64,000 bases of DNA, from contig NZ_CP016780.1 of the NCBI RefSeq assembly GCF_002288325.1, forward strand, positions 868,001 through 932,000. The letters are read 5' to 3'. Of the stretch, positions 30,246-39,695 are shown piece after piece (positions within the stretch are counted from its first letter, which is position 1; every line of letters starts with the position of its first letter). A program made the translations under genes and the position numbers. The stretch is from Candidatus Planktophila lacus (GTDB lineage: Bacteria; Actinomycetota; Actinomycetes; Nanopelagicales; Nanopelagicaceae). The notes under the pieces were generated by a model. It made no database searches. It was not told the origin of the DNA and was given only the letters and a program-made list of their open reading frames with translations.

Positions 30246-31090
30246 ACCAACTCCTCCGTTCCGGCCTTGCGGATATAGAGCGTTACCAAGATCAAGATTG
30301 CGGCCATCAAGGTAAATGAAAGTGCGGCGGCAGTTGGGTAATCAACAATCTTGAAGTAGCGAGATTCAATAACGTTACCGATCATCTTGGTATTTGGGCT
30401 GCCCAAGATCGCAGCATTTACATAGTCACCGGCTGCTGGAATAAATGTCAGCAACGTTCCGGCAACTACACCTGGCATTGATAGAGGCAGAGTGACTTTA
30501 CGGAAGGTAGTAAATCCATTGGCATATAGATCACCTGATGCCTCAAGCGTGCGTGGATCAATACGATCGATCGAGGCATATAGCGGCAAGGTCATAAAGG
30601 GCAAGAAGTTATAGGTCATACCCATGACCACTGCAAAGGCGGTTGAAGTTAAAGTCGTGCTATCGCTGATAATTCCGATTGTTCGCAGAGTCGGAACTAC
30701 GAATCCTTCTTCACCAAGTATCTGCTTCCAGGCAACTGTGCGAAGAATGAAAGATGTAAAGAACGGAGCGACGACTAGAACTAAGAAGAAGTTTTTATAT
30801 TTGCCTGATTTAAAGGCGATTGCATAGGCCAGCGGATAAGAGATCGCTAGCGCTAGCAACGTTGCGATAAGTGCGTAGATAAATGAGCGGCCGAACTGTT
30901 CCTTATTCTCTATAAAGGCATCGATATAGTTTGCGAATCGGAAGGTTTGTTCGTATTGGCCGGTATCTCCCCCGCTTAAGGGCGTCTGGGTAGATGTCTG
31001 TGCCAAATTCGCGATCGGCAGGATGAAGAAGGTAAAGAGGAATGCAAAACCTGGCAAAAGAAGGAGGTAAGGCGTTCTGATCTTTTGCAT
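30242..31090 (-). CDS. potB: Polyamine-type ABC transporter permease PotB
   Basis: A 282-residue permease with about six transmembrane helices and an EAA loop (EASGDLYANGFTTFRKVTLP). It forms a heterodimer with PotC. ATG 31090 lies 12 bp after the potA stop, and the stop overlaps the potC start by 4 bp. Family length and motif spacing are normal. Confidence 0.92.
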   Translation of the reverse strand: MQKIRTPYLLLLPGFAFLFTFFILPIANLAQTSTQTPLSGGDTGQYEQTFRFANYIDAFIENKEQFGRSFIYALIATLLALAISYPLAYAIAFKSGKYKNFFLVLVVAPFFTSFILRTVAWKQILGEEGFVVPTLRTIGIISDSTTLTSTAFAVVMGMTYNFLPFMTLPLYASIDRIDPRTLEASGDLYANGFTTFRKVTLPLSMPGVVAGTLLTFIPAAGDYVNAAILGSPNTKMIGNVIESRYFKIVDYPTAAALSFTLMAAILILVTLYIRKAGTEELV

Positions 31091-31102
31091 CGAAGTTGCG
31101 AC

Positions 31103-32251
31103 TTACTCTTCGTCTAGATCTTCGGGATTTACTTCAGAGCCAGCAGTTACATCTTCATCGCCGCGAAGTGCGAATGTGAAGACTGGCGCCCAAGAAATGT
31201 TCACGGCATCGCCCTTATTAAATGGCGCGACTCCATCATCATTTTGTTCAAAGACCATTAGCTCTTGTCCCCAAGGCATTTCCACCTGGTACTGGGTTGA
31301 TACGCCGATGTAAGAAACATCTTCGATGCGTCCGCCGGTTAGAACGTTTCCGGAGACCGGTGTATCTAGCAACGAAATACGGAATTTTTCAGGGCGAATA
31401 CCCGCATACATTGAGTTATCTACTGCATGCGAACGGTTCTTAGGAAGTGAAATCTTCTGTCCATAAAGATCGGCGATGATTGAATCGCCATCGTTTCCGG
31501 TGATTGTTCCCTTAATTAGATTTGATTGACCGAGGAAGTTCGCAACAAAAGCGGTCTCTGGATTGTCATAGAGATCTGCAGGAGATCCCATCTGCTCGAT
31601 CTTTCCTTCATTCATAACCGCAATCGTGTCGGCCATAGTCATGGCTTCTTCTTGATCGTGAGTTACGTGAACGAAAGTAAGACCAACTTCTTTCTGAATC
31701 CATTTAAGTTCGATCTGCATTTGGCGACGCAATTTAAGATCGAGCGCGCCAAGTGGTTCATCGAGAAGTAGAAGTGCTGGACGGTTAACGATCGCACGAG
31801 CAAGTGCGATGCGTTGTTGCTGTCCACCAGATAGCTGAGTCGGTTTGCGACCTGCCAGATGCGGAAGCTCGACGAGGTTAAGAACTTTATTGACTTCGGC
31901 ATCAACATCTTTAATGCCGCGACGGCGCAGGCCGAAGGCGATATTTTCAAAGATCGTTAAATGTGGGAAGAGCGCGTAGTTCTGAAAAACGGTATTGATT
32001 GGACGCTGATACGGCTTTGTAGTCGTGATATCCGTTTCACCTAAGTGAATGCTGCCAATCGTTGGTTCTTCAAGTCCTGCGATCATGCGCAAGGTTGTTG
32101 TCTTACCGCACCCTGAAGGTCCAAGTAGTGCAAAGAATGAACCTTTAGGGATGGTAAGTGAAAGATCATCTACCGCCTTGAAATCACCATACTCTTTAGT
32201 GATTCGAGTAAGTATTAAATCCCCTCGCGCCGAACTAGCGTCAAAAGACAC
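31103..32251 (-). CDS. potA: Polyamine-type ABC transporter ATP-binding protein PotA
   Basis: A 382-residue ATPase. Walker A GPSGCGKTT is at residues 44-52, the signature LSGGQQQR and Walker B LLLDEP follow, and a C-terminal TOBE domain begins near residue 290. It drives uptake through PotB/PotC. Start ATG 32251 directly abuts the potD stop with no gap, so coupled translation with the binding protein is likely. Confidence 0.94.
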   Translation of the reverse strand: MSFDASSARGDLILTRITKEYGDFKAVDDLSLTIPKGSFFALLGPSGCGKTTTLRMIAGLEEPTIGSIHLGETDITTTKPYQRPINTVFQNYALFPHLTIFENIAFGLRRRGIKDVDAEVNKVLNLVELPHLAGRKPTQLSGGQQQRIALARAIVNRPALLLLDEPLGALDLKLRRQMQIELKWIQKEVGLTFVHVTHDQEEAMTMADTIAVMNEGKIEQMGSPADLYDNPETAFVANFLGQSNLIKGTITGNDGDSIIADLYGQKISLPKNRSHAVDNSMYAGIRPEKFRISLLDTPVSGNVLTGGRIEDVSYIGVSTQYQVEMPWGQELMVFEQNDDGVAPFNKGDAVNISWAPVFTFALRGDEDVTAGSEVNPEDLDEE

Positions 32252-33427
32252 TTAGTTGCCGGCGGCCTTCTGGAACGCTTCGGTCCAAGCAGTCTCTTCT
32301 GTTGGTGTTAGCGAACGGAAGACGCTGAGGTTCTTCATAGTTGCTTCAGTTGGGAAGATGTATTCGCTCTTAGCTAGATCTGGATCGATTTTTTCCATCT
32401 CAGCTTGAGCGCCCTTAACTGGAGTTACATAGTTAACGTAGGCAGCAACCTCTGCTGCAATCGCTGGGTCGTAGTACCAGTTGATCAACTTTTCAGCACT
32501 TGCCTTAGCTTCTGGAGTTGCAGTTGATGGGATCAAGAGGTTGTCACCTGAAATAGTTCCGCCTGATTCAGGAATTGCGAAGTCGAACTTGCCTTCATTC
32601 TCTGATGCCAAGATAAACATATCTCCTGACCAACCGATGACTGCTGTTGCATCGCCTGAAGTCAGATCTTCTGCGTATTCGTTGCCCTTTACGCCGCGAA
32701 TCCAACCATCTGAAATCTTTCCAGCCATGAAATCAACAGCATTCATGTACTGATCTTCAGTAACAGTTGCAGGATCTGCACCTTGCGCTAGCAAGATAAT
32801 GCCGATTGTGTCGCGAAGCTCAGAGAGCACAACGATCTTTCCCTTATTTGCTGGAGCAAAGAGATCATCGAGAGTGCGAATACCTTTTGGGTTCTTCTCA
32901 GTATTCCAACCGAAACCACCCATGATGCCTTGCCAGGTAAGTGTTGATTCGCGGTTTGGGTCGTAAGAAGGTGATGCAAGAGTGTCGAGAATATTTGTCT
33001 TATTTGGAATATTTGCAGCATCAAACTTCTGCGCATAACCAAGGCGAATCCAACGAGCCGCCATCCAGTCAGTTGGGCTGACTAGGTCATAACCAATATC
33101 TTCGTTGAGCTTTAACTGCGCTTGAACTTTTCCGTAGAACTCGTCGTTGTCGTTGTAATCTTCAAAGTATTTAGTTGCAATACCAGTTGCTTCAGTGAAC
33201 TTATCGAGTGTTGGATAAGTCTTATTTTCTTCATCGAAATCTAAGTAGAGAGGCCAGTTGCCCCAACGAACTAATTCACCTGATGCAGCAGAATCTCCGC
33301 CTGAACCACATGCGGCGAGCGCACCAGCAGCGCCAACGCCACCGATACCTGCGAGAACTGCGCGACGTGAAACACGTGCGTTGATGATTGAACGTGCTTC
33401 TGGTGATAGAGGTGACTTCTTAGCCAT
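32252..33427 (-). CDS. potD: Polyamine-binding periplasmic lipoprotein PotD-like
   Basis: A 391-residue extracellular solute-binding protein. The N-terminus has a twin-arginine pair (Arg21-Arg22, SRRAVL), a hydrophobic run and the lipobox LAAC with Cys40, indicating a Tat-dependent lipoprotein. The mature part (RWGNWPLYLDFDEENKTYPT and following) matches spermidine/putrescine-binding proteins. ATG 33427 has GGAG about 9 nt upstream; an in-frame TTG at 33460 is inferior. Such binding proteins are often the most highly expressed part of the operon. Confidence 0.9.
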   Translation of the reverse strand: MAKKSPLSPEARSIINARVSRRAVLAGIGGVGAAGALAACGSGGDSAASGELVRWGNWPLYLDFDEENKTYPTLDKFTEATGIATKYFEDYNDNDEFYGKVQAQLKLNEDIGYDLVSPTDWMAARWIRLGYAQKFDAANIPNKTNILDTLASPSYDPNRESTLTWQGIMGGFGWNTEKNPKGIRTLDDLFAPANKGKIVVLSELRDTIGIILLAQGADPATVTEDQYMNAVDFMAGKISDGWIRGVKGNEYAEDLTSGDATAVIGWSGDMFILASENEGKFDFAIPESGGTISGDNLLIPSTATPEAKASAEKLINWYYDPAIAAEVAAYVNYVTPVKGAQAEMEKIDPDLAKSEYIFPTEATMKNLSVFRSLTPTEETAWTEAFQKAAGN

Positions 33428-33469
33428 GTTGATGGGCTCCTTTTTGATTTTCCGGAACAAGGGACGGTT

Positions 33470-33505
33470 GTGCAGGGCTCATTATGTAACCGATTTGCCC
33501 TGCAC
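33470..33505 (-). promoter_or_regulatory. Perfect 9+9 inverted repeat bracketing a -10-like hexamer upstream of potD
   Basis: GTGCAGGGC at 33470-33478 and GCCCTGCAC at 33497-33505 are perfect inverted repeats with an 18-bp spacer. The spacer contains CATAAT on the minus strand (complement of 33481-33486), five of six matches to TATAAT. A -35 box is not clear. No U-tract follows the stem on either strand. The arrangement suggests an operator over an internal promoter for potDABC, or an RNA hairpin protecting the potD message. Confidence 0.45.
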
Positions 33506-33514
33506 GCCAAACAA

Positions 33515-33535
33515 TTTCGCTGTGATTTAGCGAAA
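33515..33535 (-). terminator. Weak terminator-like hairpin after the aldehyde dehydrogenase gene
   Basis: TTTCGCT and AGCGAAA (33515-33521 and 33529-33535) form a perfect 7-bp stem with a 7-nt loop, 14 nt past the stop codon. On the minus strand it is followed by TTGTTTGG, a short and interrupted U-tract, so termination would be partial. It could separate the upstream operon from potDABC. Confidence 0.4.
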
Positions 33536-33549
33536 ATTTATCTTAATTT

Positions 33550-34977
33550 TTACCCGTTTAGGTTGGTCATGACGTGCTTGATGCGGGTGTAATCCTCGAA
33601 GCCGTAGCTCGAAAGATCCTTGCCGTATCCAGAGCGCTTGAAGCCGCCGTGTGGCATCTCGGCAACGATTGGGATATGGGTATTGATCCAGACGCATCCG
33701 AAGTCAAAGGCCTTGGCCATACGCATCGCGGTGCCGTGATCCTTGGTCCAGACAGATGAAGCCAGACCGTACTCGACGCCGTTTGAAAGCGCGATCGCTT
33801 CCGCCTCATCCTTAAATTTTTGGATCGTAATGACCGGTCCGAAGATTTCAGATTGGATGTGCTCATCCTGCTGACGAAGGTCTGCGATCACAGTTGGCGC
33901 GATGAAATAACCGGCGCGATCTAGGGCTGACCCACCTGCGACCACACGCGCATGTGATGGAACGCGATCTAGGAAACCTTTAACGCGCTCGAATTGAGCG
34001 GCATTATTTACTGGACCAACGATGACATCTTCATTTGGCATACCAACTGCGATCTCGTTAGTTGCTTGGTGGGCGAGAAGTTTGACCATCTCTTCATACA
34101 CACCCTCTTGCACCAAGACGCGAGTTGCTGCGGTGCAATCTTGACCTGAGTTGAAGAATCCTGCGATCGCGATACCTGCTGCAGCTGCTTCCAGATCTGC
34201 ATCATTAAAGACTACAACTGGAGCTTTACCACCGAGTTCAAGGTGAACGCGCTTTAACTGCTTAGCGGCGCTTCCGGCAACTTCCATACCCGCGCGCACT
34301 GAACCAGTAATTGAAACCATCGCTGGCGTTGCATGCTCAACAACAGCTTTTCCAGTTTCGCGTTCACCACAAATCACATTGATTACGCCATCAGGCAAAA
34401 ATTCGCCCATGATCTCGGCCATAAATACTGTTGATGCTGGAGTTGTATCACTTGGCTTAAGTACAACCGAGTTACCGGCAGCAATTGCAGGTGCCCACTT
34501 CCAAACCGCCATCATCATTGGGTAGTTCCAAGGTGTTACTTGGCCGCAAACGCCAACTGGTTCGCGACGAATAAATGAGGTCATTCCCTTCATATATTCA
34601 CCAGCAGATTTGCCCTCTAAGTTACGAGCTGCGCCTGCGAAGAAGCGGATCTGATCAATCATTGGTGGAACTTCTTCAGATGTAGTCAGTCCAATTGGCT
34701 TTCCGCAGTTCTCGGACTCAATGGCGATGATTTCATCAGCGCGAGACTCGATCGCATCGGCAATTTTAAGGAGCGCGCGTTGGCGCTCTGAAGGAGTTGA
34801 ATCACGCCATTCGGTGAAGGCGTTAGCGGCAGCAGACATTGCCTTATCGACATCGGCCACGTTTGAATTCGGTGCAGTAGCAAATGCTTGTCCTGTTGCT
34901 GGGTTAATCAGCGTGGTTGTCTCACCCGATGATGAGTCAACGAGCTTGCCATTAACAAAGTTCTGCAACTTTTTCAT
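33550..34977 (-). CDS. Aldehyde dehydrogenase, aminobutyraldehyde dehydrogenase-like
   Basis: A 475-residue NAD-dependent aldehyde dehydrogenase. Catalytic residues are present: Asn151 (PWNYP), Lys174, Glu247 (LELGG) and Cys281 (GQDC). Sequence style and context (polyamine importer, amine oxidase, ureohydrolase) favour gamma-aminobutyraldehyde or a related aminoaldehyde as substrate, giving GABA; betaine aldehyde dehydrogenase is an alternative. Start ATG 34977 comes one base after the stop of the DinB-like gene, so the two are translated together. Confidence 0.88.
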   Translation of the reverse strand: MKKLQNFVNGKLVDSSSGETTTLINPATGQAFATAPNSNVADVDKAMSAAANAFTEWRDSTPSERQRALLKIADAIESRADEIIAIESENCGKPIGLTTSEEVPPMIDQIRFFAGAARNLEGKSAGEYMKGMTSFIRREPVGVCGQVTPWNYPMMMAVWKWAPAIAAGNSVVLKPSDTTPASTVFMAEIMGEFLPDGVINVICGERETGKAVVEHATPAMVSITGSVRAGMEVAGSAAKQLKRVHLELGGKAPVVVFNDADLEAAAAGIAIAGFFNSGQDCTAATRVLVQEGVYEEMVKLLAHQATNEIAVGMPNEDVIVGPVNNAAQFERVKGFLDRVPSHARVVAGGSALDRAGYFIAPTVIADLRQQDEHIQSEIFGPVITIQKFKDEAEAIALSNGVEYGLASSVWTKDHGTAMRMAKAFDFGCVWINTHIPIVAEMPHGGFKRSGYGKDLSSYGFEDYTRIKHVMTNLNG

Positions 34978-34978
34978 T

Positions 34979-35464
34979 TTACTTCTGCCCCTTTACCGCG
35001 CGAATTAGTTGATCACCGTGATCAACTGGATGTTTGGAATAACCTTCTAACCATTTAGCAATTGTGTAGTGACCGGATTCTGAGTGAACCCCAGACTTTT
35101 CCAGATCTGACTCTTGCAGACGCTTAACAATGTCGAGTGAACCAGCCCGTACTGCAGCAAAGATAGCAATTGAGTTTTCAACTGGTGCGCTTTCATAACC
35201 AAGTTGCGGAGCAGTTGCCCAAAGATTTTCGTCATAACCTTGAATAATCGATCCTTCAGGTTCTGCAACTAAACGACGCAAGCGCGCATAAGACTGCGCT
35301 TCTGAATCTGCTAAGTGATGAATAATCTGACGAGCAGACCAACCTTCAGCATCTTTAACATCTAACTGATCCGCGGTTACTCCGCGCGCCAAATTTAAAA
35401 AATATTGAGTAGAAGATTCGTAGACTGCGGCCAATTCTTGGATGCTCATGCCCTGTGTATTCAT
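34979..35464 (-). CDS. DinB-like four-helix protein
   Basis: A 161-residue protein of the DinB/YfiT-like superfamily, whose members are putative metal-dependent enzymes, often thiol-dependent transferases (with mycothiol or bacillithiol). The likely metal ligands are His in IIHHLADSEAQSY and His in the C-terminal KHPVDHGDQL. The ATG at 35464 is chosen because it clears the rlmN stop by 10 bp; ATG 35449 is also possible. It sits directly before the aldehyde dehydrogenase gene with a one-base gap, so a role in aldehyde handling or thiol conjugation is a reasonable but untested inference. Confidence 0.75.
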   Translation of the reverse strand: MNTQGMSIQELAAVYESSTQYFLNLARGVTADQLDVKDAEGWSARQIIHHLADSEAQSYARLRRLVAEPEGSIIQGYDENLWATAPQLGYESAPVENSIAIFAAVRAGSLDIVKRLQESDLEKSGVHSESGHYTIAKWLEGYSKHPVDHGDQLIRAVKGQK

Positions 35465-35474
35465 GTCTTGGAGT

Positions 35475-36605
35475 CTATTTACTCTTTTCGGCTGCTGCCA
35501 ACTGTCCGCAGGCGCCATCTATCTCGCGCCCGCGCGTATCGCGCACAGTCACGGGAACTCCATAGTTCTCCAGGATTCGGACAAACTCTTCCTCGTCTTC
35601 GCGGCGCGATGCGGTCCATTTCGAACCAGGCGTTGGGTTAAGCGGGATCAAGTTCACGTGGGCGTTGCGGCTCTTGAGTAAACGCCCCAATAAATCTGCG
35701 CGCCAAGATTGATCATTGATATCGCGAATTAGCGCATACTCGATTGAATAACGGCGCCCAGTCTTCTTCTCATATGCATCGGCTGCAGCCAGAACTTCGC
35801 GAACATTAAAGCGCGAGTTAATTGGCACAAGTGAATCGCGGAGTTCATCATCTGGCGTATGCAGAGAAACCGCCAAGGTGCAGTTGATGCCCTCATCCAT
35901 TAACTTCTCAATCCCATTTACCAAACCAACTGTGGAAACTGTTACTGAACGAGCGGAAATTCCTAAACCATCTGGGTTTGGATCTGTGATGTTGCGAAGC
36001 GTGCGTACAACTGCGTTGTAATTTGCAAGTGGCTCGCCCATTCCCATAAACACGATATTAGAAAGACGCGCTTCTCCCCCAGGGAGTTCGCCATTTGCAC
36101 AAGCTCGCGCTGCAGCCACAATCTGTTCGGTGATTTCACCAGCAGTTAGATTTCGAGTTAGACCAGCTTGACCGGTCGCACAGAACGGACAGTTCATTCC
36201 GCATCCTGCTTGAGATGAGATGCAAACGGTTACACGATCTGTATAACGCATTAATACAGATTCAACTAAAACACCATCATGCAATTTCCAGAGATCTTTC
36301 CGGGTCATGCCGTTGTCAGTAGTTCGTGATGTAACAAGTTGAATTAACTTTGGTGTTAGCGCATCAGCAATTGATTGACGTTCAGCCGTTGGGATATCGG
36401 TCCACTCTTCAGGGTTATTAGATAAGTGAGAGAAATAGTGAGTTGCAACCTGCGAGGCACGAAAAGGTTGCAGGCCAAGTTCCTTCGCCCAGATCTTGCG
36501 ATCAGCAGGAGATAGGTCCGCTAAATGTTTTGGCGCCTTCTTGCGTTGCGGTGGCTCATCGAAAACTAATTTGAGTTCAGGATTTGCATCAGGTCTGGTG
36601 CTCAT
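35475..36605 (-). CDS. rlmN: Dual-specificity 23S rRNA A2503 / tRNA A37 methyltransferase RlmN
   Basis: A 376-residue radical-SAM methylase that methylates C2 of A2503 in 23S rRNA and A37 in some tRNAs. The cluster motif CGMNCPFC is at residues 135-142. A C-terminal cysteine near residue 366 (IDGACGQL) corresponds to the resolving cysteine of the family. Start ATG 36605 overlaps the cdsA stop by 4 bp. No Cfr-specific features are evident. Confidence 0.95.
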   Translation of the reverse strand: MSTRPDANPELKLVFDEPPQRKKAPKHLADLSPADRKIWAKELGLQPFRASQVATHYFSHLSNNPEEWTDIPTAERQSIADALTPKLIQLVTSRTTDNGMTRKDLWKLHDGVLVESVLMRYTDRVTVCISSQAGCGMNCPFCATGQAGLTRNLTAGEITEQIVAAARACANGELPGGEARLSNIVFMGMGEPLANYNAVVRTLRNITDPNPDGLGISARSVTVSTVGLVNGIEKLMDEGINCTLAVSLHTPDDELRDSLVPINSRFNVREVLAAADAYEKKTGRRYSIEYALIRDINDQSWRADLLGRLLKSRNAHVNLIPLNPTPGSKWTASRREDEEEFVRILENYGVPVTVRDTRGREIDGACGQLAAAEKSK

Positions 36606-37462
36606 AAAATCCCTGAATCTTGTGCGCGATGCACAATTTCAAGGGCAAGCCATAGCGCAGGAGCGGCAAACAAAACTGAATCTAGGCGATCCATAATTCC
36701 GCCATGGCCGGGCAAGAGATTTCCCATATCTTTTATCGCCATATCGCGCTTTAGAGCAGATTCAATTAGATCTCCTGATGTTGCGGTGAAAACAGTTAAT
36801 AGTCCAGCGAGTGCGCCTAACCACCACTCGGCGCCCATAATGTAATGAAATGCGATAGCGCCACCTGCAATAGTAAATACAAGTGAGCCAAGTAAGCCTT
36901 CTATGGTTTTCTTGGGACTGATCTTTGGCGCAAGTGGATGCTTGCCGAAAAGTACGCCAGTTAAATAAGCGAAGGTGTCATTACATCCAACCAAGACTAC
37001 AAAAGTCATGACGCGCTCTAGCCCATTGCTCGGGCGAGCCAACAAGATTAAGAAGCCTGCTAAAAATGGTAGATAGACAAGTGCAAGTGCGGATGCGGAT
37101 GCGGTTTTAACAAAGTTAACCGTTCCTCGTGGAAGTAGTAGAACCAAGAGGCAAGGAAAGGCAATTGCAGTAGCTACGGCTAGACCTGAGATTCCGCCGA
37201 ACCAGGTAGCGGCACATAGGCCAACTGCAGCCGTAGTAAGTGACCAAAGTGGAATATGAATATCAATTGCAGTGAATGCTTTATTTAGCTCGCGAATTCC
37301 GAGTACTACCGCAATCGTAACCACTAGGGCAAAAATTGCGCGCTGATAAGCAAGTGCAAACCAAACAAGTGCGATTAGCGATAGCGAGACAGCGATAGAA
37401 GGAAGGAGTTTTCTTCCCGCACGCTTATTAATCGCCTCGTTTATCGAATGTAAATCAGACAC
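36602..37462 (-). CDS. cdsA: Phosphatidate cytidylyltransferase
   Basis: A 286-residue integral membrane enzyme making CDP-diacylglycerol, precursor of phosphatidylglycerol, cardiolipin and phosphatidylinositol. It has multiple hydrophobic helices and the C-terminal CDP-alcohol signature ([19 protein letters not shown] and DRLDS). The start is GTG 37462. It follows frr by 19 bp and overlaps rlmN by 4 bp, the standard frr-cdsA-rlmN order. Confidence 0.94.
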   Translation of the reverse strand: MSDLHSINEAINKRAGRKLLPSIAVSLSLIALVWFALAYQRAIFALVVTIAVVLGIRELNKAFTAIDIHIPLWSLTTAAVGLCAATWFGGISGLAVATAIAFPCLLVLLLPRGTVNFVKTASASALALVYLPFLAGFLILLARPSNGLERVMTFVVLVGCNDTFAYLTGVLFGKHPLAPKISPKKTIEGLLGSLVFTIAGGAIAFHYIMGAEWWLGALAGLLTVFTATSGDLIESALKRDMAIKDMGNLLPGHGGIMDRLDSVLFAAPALWLALEIVHRAQDSGIL

Positions 37463-37481
37463 TTGTTTGTATTAAGAACTT

Positions 37482-38045
37482 CTAGACCTCTAGAAGTTCA
37501 GCCTCCTTATGCTTTAAGAGTTCATCGATCTTGGTGACGTGCTCTGATGTAACTTTTTCAAGTTCTTTCTCGCCACGCGCTAAATCATCTTTTCCAATGT
37601 CGCCATCTTTTTCGAGTTTTTCCATAAGTTCTTTGGCGGCACGGCGAATATTGCGGATTGAAACCTTTGAATCTTCCGCCTTACCTTTGGCTACTTTGAT
37701 GTAATCCTTACGACGTTCCTCAGAAAGTTGTGGCAGTGCAACGCGAATAACCACGCCATCATTGCCGGGATTTACACCGAGATCTGATTCGCGGATCGCC
37801 TTTTCAATGCTCGCCATCGCTCCTTTATCAAAAGGGGCAACGATTGCCATGCGCGCTTCGGGTACTTGAATTGAAGCTAGTTGCGAAAGAGGTGTGTAGG
37901 TACCGTAATAATCAACCATGATCTTATTGAAGAGCGCAGGGTGAGCACGACCGGTGCGGATCGTTGCAAAGTCATCCTTGGCAACTTCTACAGCCTTATC
38001 CATCTTGCTCTGAGCATCGGCTAGAGCACTTGCTACATCTGCCAT
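37482..38045 (-). CDS. frr: Ribosome recycling factor
   Basis: A 187-residue two-domain factor that, with EF-G, splits post-termination ribosomes. The sequence contains the typical TIRTGRAHPALF and VRIALPQLSEERRKDYIK-like segments. ATG 38045 has GAG-rich Shine-Dalgarno sequence upstream. The 59-bp leader contains the direct repeat TTTGGTAAA twice (separate finding). It lies between pyrH and cdsA as usual. Confidence 0.96.
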   Translation of the reverse strand: MADVASALADAQSKMDKAVEVAKDDFATIRTGRAHPALFNKIMVDYYGTYTPLSQLASIQVPEARMAIVAPFDKGAMASIEKAIRESDLGVNPGNDGVVIRVALPQLSEERRKDYIKVAKGKAEDSKVSIRNIRRAAKELMEKLEKDGDIGKDDLARGEKELEKVTSEHVTKIDELLKHKEAELLEV

Positions 38046-38061
38046 TTTCTAACTCCTCTAA

Positions 38062-38081
38062 TTTGGTAAAGCTTTGGTAAA
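38062..38081 (-). repeat. TTTGGTAAA direct repeat in the frr leader
   Basis: The 9-bp sequence TTTGGTAAA occurs at 38062-38070 and again at 38073-38081, separated by GC. The junction makes the palindrome AAAGCTTT. It lies 17-36 bp upstream of the frr start. Function is unknown; it may be a small protein-binding site or chance in an AT-rich gap. Confidence 0.6.
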
Positions 38082-38104
38082 TCTCTGGGAAAACTTTTTT
38101 AAAA

Positions 38105-38827
38105 TTAAGAAACTAACGTGCCAATCTTTTCGCCACGAACTGCGCGTGCGATATTGCCGCTTGCCATCAAATCGAAAACGATGATCGGTAGCTTATTTTC
38201 ACGGCAGAGGCTAAACGCTGCGGCATCTGCGACAGCGAGTGATTTGGAGAGAACTTCGTTATAGGAAATCTCATCGAACTTTGTAGCTGATGCATCCTTC
38301 TTTGGATCTGCGCTATAAACGCCATCAACGCCGCTCTTGGCCAGAAGCAAAGCTTCAGAACCGATTTCAAGTGCGCGCTGTGCGGCAACTGTGTCGGTTG
38401 TAAAGAATGGCATTCCAGCGCCTGCGCCGAAAATTACTACGCGACCTTTTTCAAGGTGGCGAATTGCCCGACGCGGAATGTAAGGCTCTGCAACTTGACC
38501 CATGGTGATCGCGGTTTGTACGCGAGTGTCAACGCCTTCTTTTTCTAGAAAATCTTGGAGCGCAAGACAGTTCATAACTGTTCCGAGCATTCCCATGTAG
38601 TCAGCGCGGGCGCGATCCATACCAACTTGCTGAAGTTCGGCGCCGCGGAAGTAATTACCGCCACCAACTACAACTGCCATTTGCACGCCAGTTTTTACAA
38701 CATCTTTAATTTGCTTTGCGACATCGCGCATCACATCGATATCTACGCCGATGCCTTTTTCTCCCCCGAAAACTTCTCCGGAAAGTTTAAGGAGCACCCG
38801 CCGATACGTTCCTCTTGTACCGGGCAT
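38105..38827 (-). CDS. pyrH: Uridylate kinase
   Basis: A 240-residue amino-acid-kinase-fold UMP kinase, feeding UDP/UTP pools. The glycine-rich [11 protein letters not shown] segment (around residue 53-63) and the C-terminal [14 protein letters not shown] are typical. ATG 38827 follows AGGAG by a few bases. Order tsf-pyrH-frr is conserved across bacteria. Confidence 0.96.
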   Translation of the reverse strand: MPGTRGTYRRVLLKLSGEVFGGEKGIGVDIDVMRDVAKQIKDVVKTGVQMAVVVGGGNYFRGAELQQVGMDRARADYMGMLGTVMNCLALQDFLEKEGVDTRVQTAITMGQVAEPYIPRRAIRHLEKGRVVIFGAGAGMPFFTTDTVAAQRALEIGSEALLLAKSGVDGVYSADPKKDASATKFDEISYNEVLSKSLAVADAAAFSLCRENKLPIIVFDLMASGNIARAVRGEKIGTLVS

Positions 38828-38862
38828 GGGTGCTCCTTTTCTAAAACGTTGTTCTGGCTAGT

Positions 38863-39690
38863 TTACTGACCTACGCGGAAACGGTGGAATGCCTTGACGG
38901 CGGTTCCTGCCTCATCGAGGATCTGCTTGACGGTCTTCTTCGCATCTTTAGCGAAAGCCTGCTCGATCAAGGAAACTTCCTTGACGAAGCCGGTTACGCG
39001 ACCTTCGATGATCTTTGAAAGTGAAGCCTCTGGCTTACCTTCTTCGCGAGCTGTTTCTTCAGCGATGCGTCGCTCATTTTCGATGAGATCTGCAGGAACA
39101 TCTTCGCGATTCACAAACTTAGGTGCGAATGCGGCGATGTGCTGGGCAATATCTTTACCAACTTCAGCTGCTTCTTTAGCAAGTGAAACTAGTACGCCAA
39201 CTTGTGGTGGAAGATCTGGTGAAGTCTTGTGTAGGTAAAGTCCAACTGGACCATCTACAACAGCGACGTTACGAATTTCGATCTTCTCACCGAGTGTTGC
39301 GTTGCCTTCATCTATAACTGATTGAACGCTCTTGCCATTAGACATTGTTGAAGCAAGGAATGCCTCAACGGTTGCTGTCTTTGAAGCAAGTAGGTGATCA
39401 ACTAGTTCATCACCAAGTGCGATAAAACGCTCGCCCTTTGCAACGAAGTCTGTTTCGCAGTTGAGCTCGAGCATTACGCCGAGGTCTCCTGAAACCTTTG
39501 CAACTACTAGACCATTTGAAGTTAAGCGACCTTCGCGCTTGGTAACTCCCTTAAGTCCTTTTACACGGATGAGATCGAGGGCTTTGTCATAATCGCCATC
39601 TGCTTCATCAAGTGCCTTCTTGCAATCGAGCATTCCTGCTGCAGTTGCTTCGCGAAGACGTTTTACATCATCTGCTGAATAGTTAGCCAA
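38863..39690 (-). CDS. tsf: Elongation factor Ts
   Basis: A 275-residue guanine-nucleotide exchange factor for EF-Tu. The N-terminal UBA-like segment carries LREATAAGMLDCKKAL, a family hallmark, and TDFVAKGERF lies in the core domain. The start appears to be TTG 39690: the GGAGG within the end of rpsB lies 10 nt upstream and the next in-frame methionine would lose the conserved N-terminus. It is 5 bp after rpsB. Confidence 0.95.
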   Translation of the reverse strand: MANYSADDVKRLREATAAGMLDCKKALDEADGDYDKALDLIRVKGLKGVTKREGRLTSNGLVVAKVSGDLGVMLELNCETDFVAKGERFIALGDELVDHLLASKTATVEAFLASTMSNGKSVQSVIDEGNATLGEKIEIRNVAVVDGPVGLYLHKTSPDLPPQVGVLVSLAKEAAEVGKDIAQHIAAFAPKFVNREDVPADLIENERRIAEETAREEGKPEASLSKIIEGRVTGFVKEVSLIEQAFAKDAKKTVKQILDEAGTAVKAFHRFRVGQ

Positions 39691-39695
39691 TTTAC

